NCBI GenBank assembly: GCA_031288815.1
Contig: JAITQR010000271.1
Coordinates: 1 to 5,013 of the forward strand
Reading direction: 5' to 3'
From: Treponema sp.
Lineage (GTDB): Bacteria; Spirochaetota; Spirochaetia; Treponematales; Breznakiellaceae
Length of the DNA: 5,013 nt
The first letter of the stretch is position 1; every line of letters starts with the position of its first letter. The notes beneath the pieces were generated by a model. The model was not told the DNA's origin and did no database searches. It saw only the letters and a list, made by a program, of their open reading frames with translations. Both the position numbers and the translations under genes were made by a program. Below are positions 1 through 5,013 of the stretch, in pieces.

Positions 1-1
1 C

Positions 2-229
2 CTGCCCATGGGTCTGGCCCTGGACAAGGAGCTTACGCTGAAGACGATTTTCCGCTACCGCCATATCTACCCCCTGGCCATCGACGCGGTTGCCCGGGGG
101 GCGGTGGATATCAAGAGTATCGTTACGAACGTGTTTGATTTCGACGATATCCGGAACGCCATGGAACGGAGCGTCCACGACAAGGCGGAGATAGTCAAAT
201 CGGTTATTAAAGTTTCCAAAACGCCATAA
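2..229 (+). CDS. C-terminal end of a zinc-dependent medium-chain polyol dehydrogenase (sorbitol/xylitol/L-iditol dehydrogenase type), 5' truncated by the window
   Basis: Only the last 75 codons are present; the reading frame is open to the left edge, so the ATG at position 8 is an internal Met and not the start. The fragment shows the C-terminal catalytic-domain signature of polyol dehydrogenases: a charged KELTLK segment, then FRYRHIYP, whose Arg-Tyr pair lies in the substrate pocket of sorbitol dehydrogenases. A G-x-VDIK-x-IVT segment and a DIRNAMERS helix follow, and the protein ends in an IVKSVIKV strand. This pattern matches the end of Bacillus GutB-like proteins. Such enzymes oxidise a polyol to a ketose with NAD+ in the cytoplasm. 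The zinc ligands and Rossmann fold lie outside the window, so the substrate (sorbitol, xylitol, L-idonate or other) cannot be told. It converges on aat. The family call is firm and the specificity is unknown. Confidence 0.85.
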   Translation: MPMGLALDKELTLKTIFRYRHIYPLAIDAVARGAVDIKSIVTNVFDFDDIRNAMERSVHDKAEIVKSVIKVSKTP

Positions 230-234
230 GGAGG
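228..234 (+). promoter_or_regulatory. Orphan Shine-Dalgarno motif AAGGAGG
   Basis: A perfect AAGGAGG overlaps the TAA stop (227-229) of the polyol dehydrogenase. No ATG, GTG or TTG follows at a usable distance: the first candidate is a TTG at 252, 17 nt away, which opens only 16 codons. The motif is therefore either fortuitous or a relic of a downstream gene that has been lost. Confidence 0.4.
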
Positions 235-246
235 AAACGCGAAGAG

Positions 247-275
247 GCCGGTTGTTTTTAGCGGATTCAACCGGC
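247..275. terminator. Perfect 8-bp inverted repeat between convergent genes, possible transcription terminator
   Basis: GCCGGTTG (247-254) and CAACCGGC (268-275) are perfect complements around a 13-nt loop. The repeat sits 17 nt after the polyol dehydrogenase stop and about 46 nt past the aat stop on the other strand, a natural place for a bidirectional terminator. Neither strand has a proper T-tract after the stem (only GGTTT on the plus side), so it does not meet the classical intrinsic-terminator rule. A second, weaker repeat (GGATAAA 297-303 with TTTATCC 315-321) lies directly after the aat stop, also without a T-tract. Confidence 0.35.
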
Positions 276-321
276 GGTTTACGACGGCCGATGGGCGGAT
301 AAAACCGAAATGTCTTTATCC

Positions 322-1038
322 TCAGTTTGATTCTTGACTGGCTGCCAGGCTTTCCCTGAGCAGTTCAAGGAAATCCGCCCGGTCCATTTCCCGGCCCCCC
401 AGACTGTGGAGGTGTTCCGTGGGAACCTGGCAGTCGATGAAACGGACCCCCTCATCAAAGAGAGACCGGGCCAGACTCAGGAAGGCCGCCTTGGAAGCGT
501 TGCTCCGCCGGGCGAACATGGATTCCCCGAAAAAGACATTTCCCAGCCGTATGCCGTAACAGCCCCCGGCCAGTTCCCCGTCTATCCAGCTTTCCGCCGA
601 ATGGGCCCAGCCCAGACGGTGGAGTTCCGTATAGGCGGCGATGATGTCGTCACTGATCCAGGTTCCGGCGGAAGCGGTTCCGTCCTGGCCGGGGCGTTCC
701 GCGGTGGCGCAGCCCCGGATAACAGCGGAAAAATCGCGGTCAAAGCTGACGGTAAAGATGCCCTGCCGCAGTACCTTCTTCATGCTGGCGGAGACATGGA
801 GGGTTTCCGGGAAGATCACCAGGCGGGGGTCAGGGGACTGCCAGAGGACAGGATCTTCCGGATTGTACCAGGGAAATATTCCCTGTTCGTAGGCGGAGAG
901 GAGCATGCCGGGGGAAAGATTCCCCCCTACCGCGACGATGCTTCCCCGGCTTAGGGCGGGATCGGGGAACTGGTAGCGGTGCTTTTCGTCAAGATAGGGA
1001 AAAAGCGGGTCCGGGCCGGGACGGAACCGGCGCCGCAC
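322..1038 (-). CDS. aat: Leucyl/phenylalanyl-tRNA--protein transferase
   Basis: Aat moves Leu or Phe from aminoacyl-tRNA onto the N-terminal Arg or Lys of a protein in the cytoplasm, making a degron read by ClpS. At 238 aa it is the usual size (E. coli 234). Family landmarks appear in order: VGGNLSP (38-43), GIFPWYNP (53-60, with the equivalent of E. coli Trp49 at 57), SPDPR (68-72), GTWIS (125-129, Trp111 equivalent at 127), CYGIRLGNVFFGESMF (160-175, Glu172), and FIDCQVPTEHLHSLGG (200-215), with Asp202 and Gln204 matching the catalytic Asp186/Gln188 region. The start is a GTG (1038-1036) directly abutting the clpA TAA, with AAGGA (1051-1047) 8 nt upstream inside clpA. The next in-frame ATG would cut into the conserved core. 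Oddities are Gln67 where most homologues have Trp (WWSPDPR), and about five extra residues between RPGQDG and GTWI. It is very probably the last gene of the clpS-clpA-aat operon. Confidence 0.97.
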   Translation of the reverse strand: MRRRFRPGPDPLFPYLDEKHRYQFPDPALSRGSIVAVGGNLSPGMLLSAYEQGIFPWYNPEDPVLWQSPDPRLVIFPETLHVSASMKKVLRQGIFTVSFDRDFSAVIRGCATAERPGQDGTASAGTWISDDIIAAYTELHRLGWAHSAESWIDGELAGGCYGIRLGNVFFGESMFARRSNASKAAFLSLARSLFDEGVRFIDCQVPTEHLHSLGGREMDRADFLELLRESLAASQESN

Positions 1039-3546
1039 TTAGGATATCCTTTTTGGAGAAGGATCTTCCTCCCCTATACCTCTGGCGGAACACTTGGCGG
1101 GTTTTTCAATAGCCAGGAGATCTTCCGTATCCAGGGGGCCGAACGTTTCCGGGCCGTACTCAGGATTAAAAGCGCCAAGACAAGGGGCGGCGTTGCCGTC
1201 AACGCCGTTTTTGTCTTCCGGAAGGTCCAGATGATAAGCGCCGTCCCGGTAATCAACCCGGGCGACGCCCCCGGAACTGAGGGAACCAAAAAGCACCTCG
1301 TCCACAAAGAAACTTTTTATCTTGTCTTCGATAAGTCTCCCCACATTGCGGGCGCCGAATTCCCTGCTGTAGCCTTCTTCCGCCAGGCGGCTGACGCAGG
1401 CGGCGGTAACTTCCAGATGAACCTTCTTTTCCGTCAGCTGGTTTCTGAAGGCCGCCAGTTCCTTGTTGACGATTCCGGTCATAATTTCCCGGGAAAGGTG
1501 GCCGAAACGAACCACCGAATCCAGCCGGTTGCGGAACTCGGGGGTAAAGATCTTTTCCACCGCCCCGTCTACCGCCGATTCATCCACGATCCGTTCCCCG
1601 AAACCGATAAGCCCCTTCCCGATGTCCCGGGCCCCGGCGTTGCTGGTCATGATAAGGATCACGTTCCGGAAATCCGCCTTGCGGCCGTTGTTATCGGTCA
1701 AGGTGGCGTAGTCCATGATCTGGAGGAGGATATTGTAAACATCCGGGTGGGCTTTTTCGATTTCGTCCAGCAGTACCACCGCGTGGGGCTGCTTCCGGAT
1801 GAGGTCGGTAAGGAGACCCCCTTCCTCGTAGCCCACGTAGCCCGGAGGCGCTCCTACCAGGCGGGAAACGGTATGTTTCTCCTGGTATTCGCTCATATCG
1901 AAGCGGTGCAGGGATATGCCCAGGATCTCCGCCAAACTCCGGGCAAGTTCCGTTTTCCCTACCCCGGTGGGCCCGACAAAGAGGAAATTCGCCACCGGCT
2001 TCCCCTCGGCCCGGAAACCGGCCCGGCTCCGCTTTACCGCCTTGACCACCGCCCTTACCGCGTCGTCCTGACCGAATATGCGGGTCTTGAGCTTTAGCTC
2101 CAGTTCCCGGAGCTTGTCTTTTTCGGTTTCCCCCACAACCCGTTCGGGGATTCTGGCAATCCGGGAAACCACGGTTTCGATTAAAGGGAGATCCACCCCA
2201 ACGATCTCCACCGTCCCTTCCTGAACGGTGTTGCTCCCCAGATTTTCCTGCTTCACCGTTTTTTTGTACGCCTCGATCCTGGCGTATGCCCCGGCCTCAT
2301 CGATCACGTCGATGGCCTTGTCGGGAAGGCGGCGCTCGGTGATGAACTGGGCGGAAAGCCGCACGGCGCCTTCCACCGCCTCGTCGCTGTAGCGAACTTT
2401 GTGGTAATCCTCGTATTTGACTTTAAGTCCCTGGAGTATCTTTACCGCGTCGGATTCGCTGGGTTCAACAATGTCGATTTTCTGAAAGCGCCGGGAAAGA
2501 GCCCGGTCTTTGTCGAAAAATTTGCTGTATTCCTCGTGGGTGGTGGATCCGATACAGCGGATCTTTCCGGAGCTTAAGGCGGGTTTTAAGAGGTTCGACG
2601 CGTCCAGGGCTCCGCCGGAAACGGAACCGGCCCCTACCAGGGTGTGAATCTCGTCGATAAAGAGGATGGCCCTCTCCTTTTTGAGCATCTCCTCCACCAC
2701 CCGCTTAACCCGTTCCTCGAAATCCCCCCGATATTTGGTTCCCGCTACCAGGGCCCCCATGTCCAGGGAATAAATCAAAAAGTTCTTTAAGGTGGGGGGA
2801 ACCTTGCCGGCTACTATCCGCTGGGCAAGCCCTTCGGTGATGGCGGTTTTACCCACCCCGGAATCCCCCACATGGACCGGGTTGTTTTTCAGCCTGCGGC
2901 AGAGCACCTGGATGGTTCGATCCAGTTCCGCCTCCCTGCCGATAACCGGTTCCAGCTTGTTTTCCCGCGCCAGGGCGGTCAATTCGATGGCGTAGCGCTC
3001 CAGGGCGTTCCGCTTGTTTACCCGTACCTTTTGGGCCGTCTCAACGCCGTCATCTTCCCCTTCTTTGATATTTTCTTCTCCATAGCCAGCGGAATTTTTG
3101 CCGAAGTTGAAGATGGTACTGTCTCCCTCGTATCCGTGGGAGAGGGCGTCCAAAAGTTCAAAACGTTTTACCCCGGCTTTTTTCAGGTAGTAGGAACAAT
3201 AGTTCCGTTCTTCATCGAAAAGAGAAACCAGGATATCCGCCACATCGAGCATTTCCTTTTGGGAGGACTGGCTCTGCATTACCGCCCGCTCAATGACACT
3301 CTGGAAACCCACGGTCTGGGTAGGTTCGGTATCGTCAATCACCGGTACCTTTTGCTCGAAATAATTCTCCATGCCGTGTTTTATCTGTTCCAGGTTTGCC
3401 CCGCAGGAGTTAAGTACCCCTTGTACCTCCTCAAAGGCCAACGCGGCGTATAGGATATGCTCAGGGGTCAGATACTCATGGCTTCGTATCTTTGCCTCGT
3501 TATAAGCGGCGTTTATGATGGCTTGTACATGACCTGAAATTTTCAT
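1039..3546 (-). CDS. clpA: ATP-dependent Clp protease ATP-binding subunit ClpA
   Basis: This is the AAA+ unfoldase that forms hexamers, receives substrates directly or through ClpS, and threads them into ClpP. The domains are in canonical order. The Clp N-domain (about 1-138) is followed by an acidic Gly-rich linker (139-178). D1 has Walker A GDSGVGKT (227-234), Walker B ILFIDEIH with Asp298/Glu299, the sensor IGSTT (332-336) and arginines in ALSRRFQ (349-355). D2 has Walker A GPTGVGKT (525-532), Walker B VLLDEIEK (Asp594/Glu595), Asn636 in TSNAGA, arginines in FRNRLD (671-676) and a sensor-2 GAR (731-733). IGF at 647-649 is the ClpP-docking loop (IGL in E. coli ClpA). There is no ClpB/ClpC-type middle domain. 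At 835 aa it is longer than E. coli ClpA (758) because of a longer linker, an insertion near 430-446 and a C-terminal tail of about 60 residues. An in-frame TAA lies four codons before the ATG, so the start is fixed. The ribosome binding site is poor: a G-run 14 nt upstream. Confidence 0.97.
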   Translation of the reverse strand: MKISGHVQAIINAAYNEAKIRSHEYLTPEHILYAALAFEEVQGVLNSCGANLEQIKHGMENYFEQKVPVIDDTEPTQTVGFQSVIERAVMQSQSSQKEMLDVADILVSLFDEERNYCSYYLKKAGVKRFELLDALSHGYEGDSTIFNFGKNSAGYGEENIKEGEDDGVETAQKVRVNKRNALERYAIELTALARENKLEPVIGREAELDRTIQVLCRRLKNNPVHVGDSGVGKTAITEGLAQRIVAGKVPPTLKNFLIYSLDMGALVAGTKYRGDFEERVKRVVEEMLKKERAILFIDEIHTLVGAGSVSGGALDASNLLKPALSSGKIRCIGSTTHEEYSKFFDKDRALSRRFQKIDIVEPSESDAVKILQGLKVKYEDYHKVRYSDEAVEGAVRLSAQFITERRLPDKAIDVIDEAGAYARIEAYKKTVKQENLGSNTVQEGTVEIVGVDLPLIETVVSRIARIPERVVGETEKDKLRELELKLKTRIFGQDDAVRAVVKAVKRSRAGFRAEGKPVANFLFVGPTGVGKTELARSLAEILGISLHRFDMSEYQEKHTVSRLVGAPPGYVGYEEGGLLTDLIRKQPHAVVLLDEIEKAHPDVYNILLQIMDYATLTDNNGRKADFRNVILIMTSNAGARDIGKGLIGFGERIVDESAVDGAVEKIFTPEFRNRLDSVVRFGHLSREIMTGIVNKELAAFRNQLTEKKVHLEVTAACVSRLAEEGYSREFGARNVGRLIEDKIKSFFVDEVLFGSLSSGGVARVDYRDGAYHLDLPEDKNGVDGNAAPCLGAFNPEYGPETFGPLDTEDLLAIEKPAKCSARGIGEEDPSPKRIS
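1046..1064 (-). promoter_or_regulatory. Hairpin covering the aat Shine-Dalgarno sequence
   Basis: On the minus strand ATCCTT (1064-1059) pairs perfectly with AAGGAT (1051-1046) around a 7-nt loop. The second arm contains AAGGA, the only good ribosome binding site for the aat GTG. The hairpin lies in the last codons of clpA, so ribosomes finishing clpA would open it. This fits translational coupling. The pairing is visible in the sequence; the regulatory role is inferred. Confidence 0.45.
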
Positions 3547-3565
3547 TTTTTTATTTTATACCCCC

Positions 3566-3877
3566 CTAGGCTTGTTCCACAATACAACGGAGGGGAAATT
3601 CCCGCTGACGGGCGGCCGCGTGTACCTGGTTCGCCTTGGTTTCGGCGATGTCAAAAGGATACATCCCCACTATGCCCCGGCCCTTACGGTGGACATCCAG
3701 CATTATCCGGTTCGCGTCCTCCTCGCTTTTGTGAAAAATACTTATAAGAACGTCCACCACGAATTCCATGGTGGTATAGTGGTCGTTCAGGAGAATCACC
3801 TGAAATCGCTCAGGTTCCTTGAGTTTTTCCCTGTTTTTGTCCGCTAATCGGGTACCGTTTCCGGAAACTACCGCCAT
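3566..3877 (-). CDS. clpS: ATP-dependent Clp protease adaptor protein ClpS
   Basis: ClpS is a small cytoplasmic adaptor that binds proteins with N-terminal Leu, Phe, Tyr or Trp and hands them to the ClpA N-domain. At 103 aa it is close to the E. coli protein (106). A disordered N-terminal extension (about 1-22), needed in E. coli for handover to ClpA, precedes the core, which begins FQVILLND. Pocket residues are visible: Asn31 and Asp32 (E. coli Asn34/Asp35), Met37 (the Met40 gatekeeper), Val40, Val62, His63 (His66) and Leu96 (Leu99). ETK (79-81) and the PLRC segment complete the fold. The position of E. coli Asp36 is His33. ATG (3877-3875) follows AAGGG (3887-3883) by 5 nt, a good ribosome binding site. 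The gene is first in the operon, 19 nt before clpA. The call is secure. Confidence 0.97.
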   Translation of the reverse strand: MAVVSGNGTRLADKNREKLKEPERFQVILLNDHYTTMEFVVDVLISIFHKSEEDANRIMLDVHRKGRGIVGMYPFDIAETKANQVHAAARQREFPLRCIVEQA

Positions 3878-3894
3878 ATTCGCCCTTTGCTGAT

Positions 3895-3923
3895 ACTATA
3901 GACAAAAAAGGGAGAAAAAACAA
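3895..3923 (-). promoter_or_regulatory. Sigma70-like promoter for the clpS-clpA-aat operon
   Basis: On the minus strand a -35 candidate TTGTTT (3923-3918) is separated by exactly 17 nt from a -10 candidate TATAGT (3900-3895, 5 of 6 consensus bases). The spacer is pyrimidine-rich. Transcription would start near 3888, giving a leader of about 10-12 nt that just includes the clpS ribosome binding site. The -35 box is weak beyond its TTG. The position after the dlgD terminator and before clpS supports the call. Confidence 0.55.
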
Positions 3924-3929
3924 TACATC

Positions 3930-3939
3930 CGGCGCGCCG
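3930..3939. repeat. 10-bp perfect palindrome upstream of the clpS promoter
   Basis: CGGCGCGCCG is self-complementary and lies 6 bp upstream of the -35 candidate, where an activator or repressor could bind. ATCCGG also occurs twice in the same orientation, at 3927-3932 and 3947-3952, 20 bp (about two helical turns) apart. No known operator consensus is recognised, and a GC-rich palindrome of this size can arise by chance. Confidence 0.25.
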
Positions 3940-3967
3940 CGATGGGATCCGGACAGAAGCGGGGGTT

Positions 3968-3998
3968 AAAAAACGCTGAAGTTTCGGGAAAGCCTCAG
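3968..3998 (-). terminator. Intrinsic terminator of dlgD
   Basis: Read on the minus strand, bases 3998-3993 pair with 3976-3981 (CTGAGG against CTTCAG, one G-U). After a single bulged C (3992), TTT (3991-3989) pairs with AAA (3984-3982) around a CCCG loop. Two bases later comes a run of six T (3973-3968). The stem includes the dlgD TGA stop codon (3997-3995), so the terminator begins inside the gene's last codons. Stem stability is moderate. It would isolate dlgD transcription from the clpS operon. Confidence 0.6.
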
Positions 3999-4999
3999 AG
4001 CTTTAAAATCGTTTCCCAGATCTTTTCATCTACCGGTATGCCTTTGACGAGATTTTCGGCTCTGGTTTCCACCGCTTTCTGGCCGGAATATACAATACGC
4101 CGGGTATCCTTGTCCTTCTTTGAGGAAAGCAGATCCTGTATCGCGTCTTCCAGGGTCTCTGCCGGTGTATCCCCGGGGGCAATCTTTTTGTAGTTGATCG
4201 CTATAAAGCACTGGGACACACCGTGTTCATCGCCGGCAAGTCTGCCGATGGCGGCGGTGGAATTACCCAGAGAGATACAGGAAGCGAAGATATCCATAAG
4301 AAAAGATAAAGCCGCGCCTTTCCAATAACCTGTGGGAAGAAGCCGCCGGGATTCGATTACCTCACCCGGATTGACGGTGAGTTTACCGTTCCTGTCAAAA
4401 CCTGCCGCCATGGGCATTTGGCGGTTCTGGAGCTGGGCCAGTTCCAGAGCGCCGTAGGAAAACTGAGACATGGCCATATCGGCGATGATGTGGGCGCCTC
4501 CTTTGCGGGGAAACGCAAAAACCAGGGGGTTATTGCCGATTCGGGAATCCACCGCGCCCCAGGTTGGCATATTAGGAATAGTGTTGGTAAAACAGATTCC
4601 CGCCATGCCCTCATCGCAGGCCTGACAGCCATAGGTGGCGGCCCGGAACCAGTGATTGGTATTCCGCAGGGCTACAAGGCCGATCCCGTGTTCCCCTGAT
4701 AGTTCAATTGCCCTGCCCATGCAGTGCCACGCGTTGATTATTCCCAGTCCCAGTCTGCCATCTACGTTTTCGGTGCCGCCGAAAGTATGTATCCTTTCGG
4801 GCTTTTCGTTGGGGCGCACTATCCCTTCCCCGATGTTTCGGATGAGCCGGGCAAAGCGGTTGATGCCGTGGGTATAGACCCCTTCCAGGGAATTCCTGGT
4901 TATCTCGTACGCGACCTTGTGCGCGTGTTCCCCGCAACAGCCGTATTTTATCAGGATCTTTTCAAGCTGGTTTTTTGCTTCTTCAAAGGTAATTCGCAT
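3995..4999 (-). CDS. dlgD: 2,3-diketo-L-gulonate reductase (3-dehydro-L-gulonate 2-dehydrogenase), Ldh_2 malate/lactate dehydrogenase superfamily
   Basis: At 334 aa the protein matches E. coli YiaK/DlgD (332 aa) along its whole length: MRITFEEAK at the start, GVYTHGINRFARLI (40-53) with the catalytic His44 at the same position, HGIGLVALRNTNHW (104-117), RIGNNPL (153-159), MSQFSYGALE (177-186), LPTGYWKGAALS (221-232) and EHGVSQCFIAI (258-268). DlgD reduces 2,3-diketo-L-gulonate to 3-dehydro-L-gulonate with NADH in the cytoplasm, in ascorbate/L-gulonate-type sugar acid catabolism. The superfamily also holds malate, lactate, ureidoglycolate and imino-acid reductases, so the substrate is inferred from YiaK resemblance. 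The cofactor-contact GHE near residue 305 of YiaK is GQK (306-308) here. ATG (4999-4997) follows GGAGAG (5013-5008) by 8 nt. Upstream context is cut off, so an operon with transport or other sugar genes cannot be seen. Confidence 0.86.
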   Translation of the reverse strand: MRITFEEAKNQLEKILIKYGCCGEHAHKVAYEITRNSLEGVYTHGINRFARLIRNIGEGIVRPNEKPERIHTFGGTENVDGRLGLGIINAWHCMGRAIELSGEHGIGLVALRNTNHWFRAATYGCQACDEGMAGICFTNTIPNMPTWGAVDSRIGNNPLVFAFPRKGGAHIIADMAMSQFSYGALELAQLQNRQMPMAAGFDRNGKLTVNPGEVIESRRLLPTGYWKGAALSFLMDIFASCISLGNSTAAIGRLAGDEHGVSQCFIAINYKKIAPGDTPAETLEDAIQDLLSSKKDKDTRRIVYSGQKAVETRAENLVKGIPVDEKIWETILKL

Positions 5000-5013
5000 G
5001 GTTCAAACTCTCC

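Noticed and set aside
252..302. Possible 16-codon leader peptide starting at TTG 252 after the AAGGAGG motif
   Set aside because: The 17-nt spacing to the Shine-Dalgarno is too long, the start is TTG, and there is no downstream co-directional gene to regulate.
334..954. 206-codon open frame on the plus strand opposite aat
   Set aside because: It mirrors aat codon usage, has a low-complexity Gly/Pro-rich product and no homology that I recognise. Aat in the other frame is unmistakable.
1041..1050. 10-bp palindrome AGGATATCCT at the clpA-aat junction as a protein binding site
   Set aside because: It is explained by overlap of the clpA final codons with the aat Shine-Dalgarno, and lies inside an operon far from any promoter.
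979..2097. 372-codon open frame on the plus strand opposite clpA
   Set aside because: It lies wholly opposite the conserved end of clpA and start of aat, its product has no recognisable domain, and long antisense open frames are expected in GC-rich genes.
2872..3453. 193-codon open frame on the plus strand opposite the clpA N-terminal region
   Set aside because: Antisense shadow of the ClpA N-domain and D1; some hydrophobic stretches arise from reversed Lys/Glu-rich codons and are not evidence of a membrane protein.
1039..3546. ClpB or ClpC identity for the large AAA+ protein
   Set aside because: There is no middle coiled-coil domain, the N-domain resembles ClpA, the IGF docking loop is present, and clpS is directly upstream.
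1..5013. CRISPR, tRNA, insertion sequence or phage features
   Set aside because: I saw no repeat-spacer pattern, tRNA arm signature, transposase motif or long terminal inverted repeat on either strand.

Overview
The window holds an ordinary-looking but tidy piece of bacterial chromosome: an N-degron protein-degradation operon (clpS, clpA, aat, all on the minus strand) between two sugar or polyol oxidoreductase genes. GC content is moderately high and coding density is about 95%. The host is a Gram-negative-type bacterium with ClpA rather than ClpC. From remembered family resemblance (ClpS/ClpA sequence style together with an aat gene), a spirochaete of the Treponema/Spirochaeta group seems likely, but this is inference and no marker here proves it.

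Layout from left to right. Positions 2-229 (+) are the last 75 codons of a zinc-type medium-chain polyol dehydrogenase. Positions 230-321 are a short convergent spacer with a perfect 8-bp inverted repeat and a Shine-Dalgarno motif that serves no gene. Then come three minus-strand genes, read right to left: clpS (3877-3566), a 19-nt gap, clpA (3546-1039), and with no gap at all aat (1038-322). A sigma70-like promoter lies just upstream of clpS (3923-3895). Positions 3878-3994 also contain a likely intrinsic terminator for the next gene upstream, dlgD/yiaK (4999-3995, minus), a 2,3-diketo-L-gulonate reductase homologue. Its strong ribosome binding site sits at the window edge.

How the genes work together. 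Aat attaches Leu or Phe to proteins that begin with Arg or Lys. ClpS recognises the resulting primary N-degrons (Leu, Phe, Trp, Tyr) and delivers them to ClpA, which unfolds them into ClpP. The operon therefore encodes tagging, recognition and unfolding; the protease ClpP is not in the window. The terminator after dlgD and the promoter before clpS suggest that the operon is transcribed independently of dlgD.

I found no mobile element, CRISPR array, tRNA or rRNA, and no sign of a novel multi-gene system. The points worth a second look are small: the gapless clpA-aat junction with a hairpin over the aat ribosome binding site, a long C-terminal tail on ClpA, an unusual residue in the ClpS binding pocket, a short repeat-flanked insertion in Aat, and an orphan Shine-Dalgarno motif.
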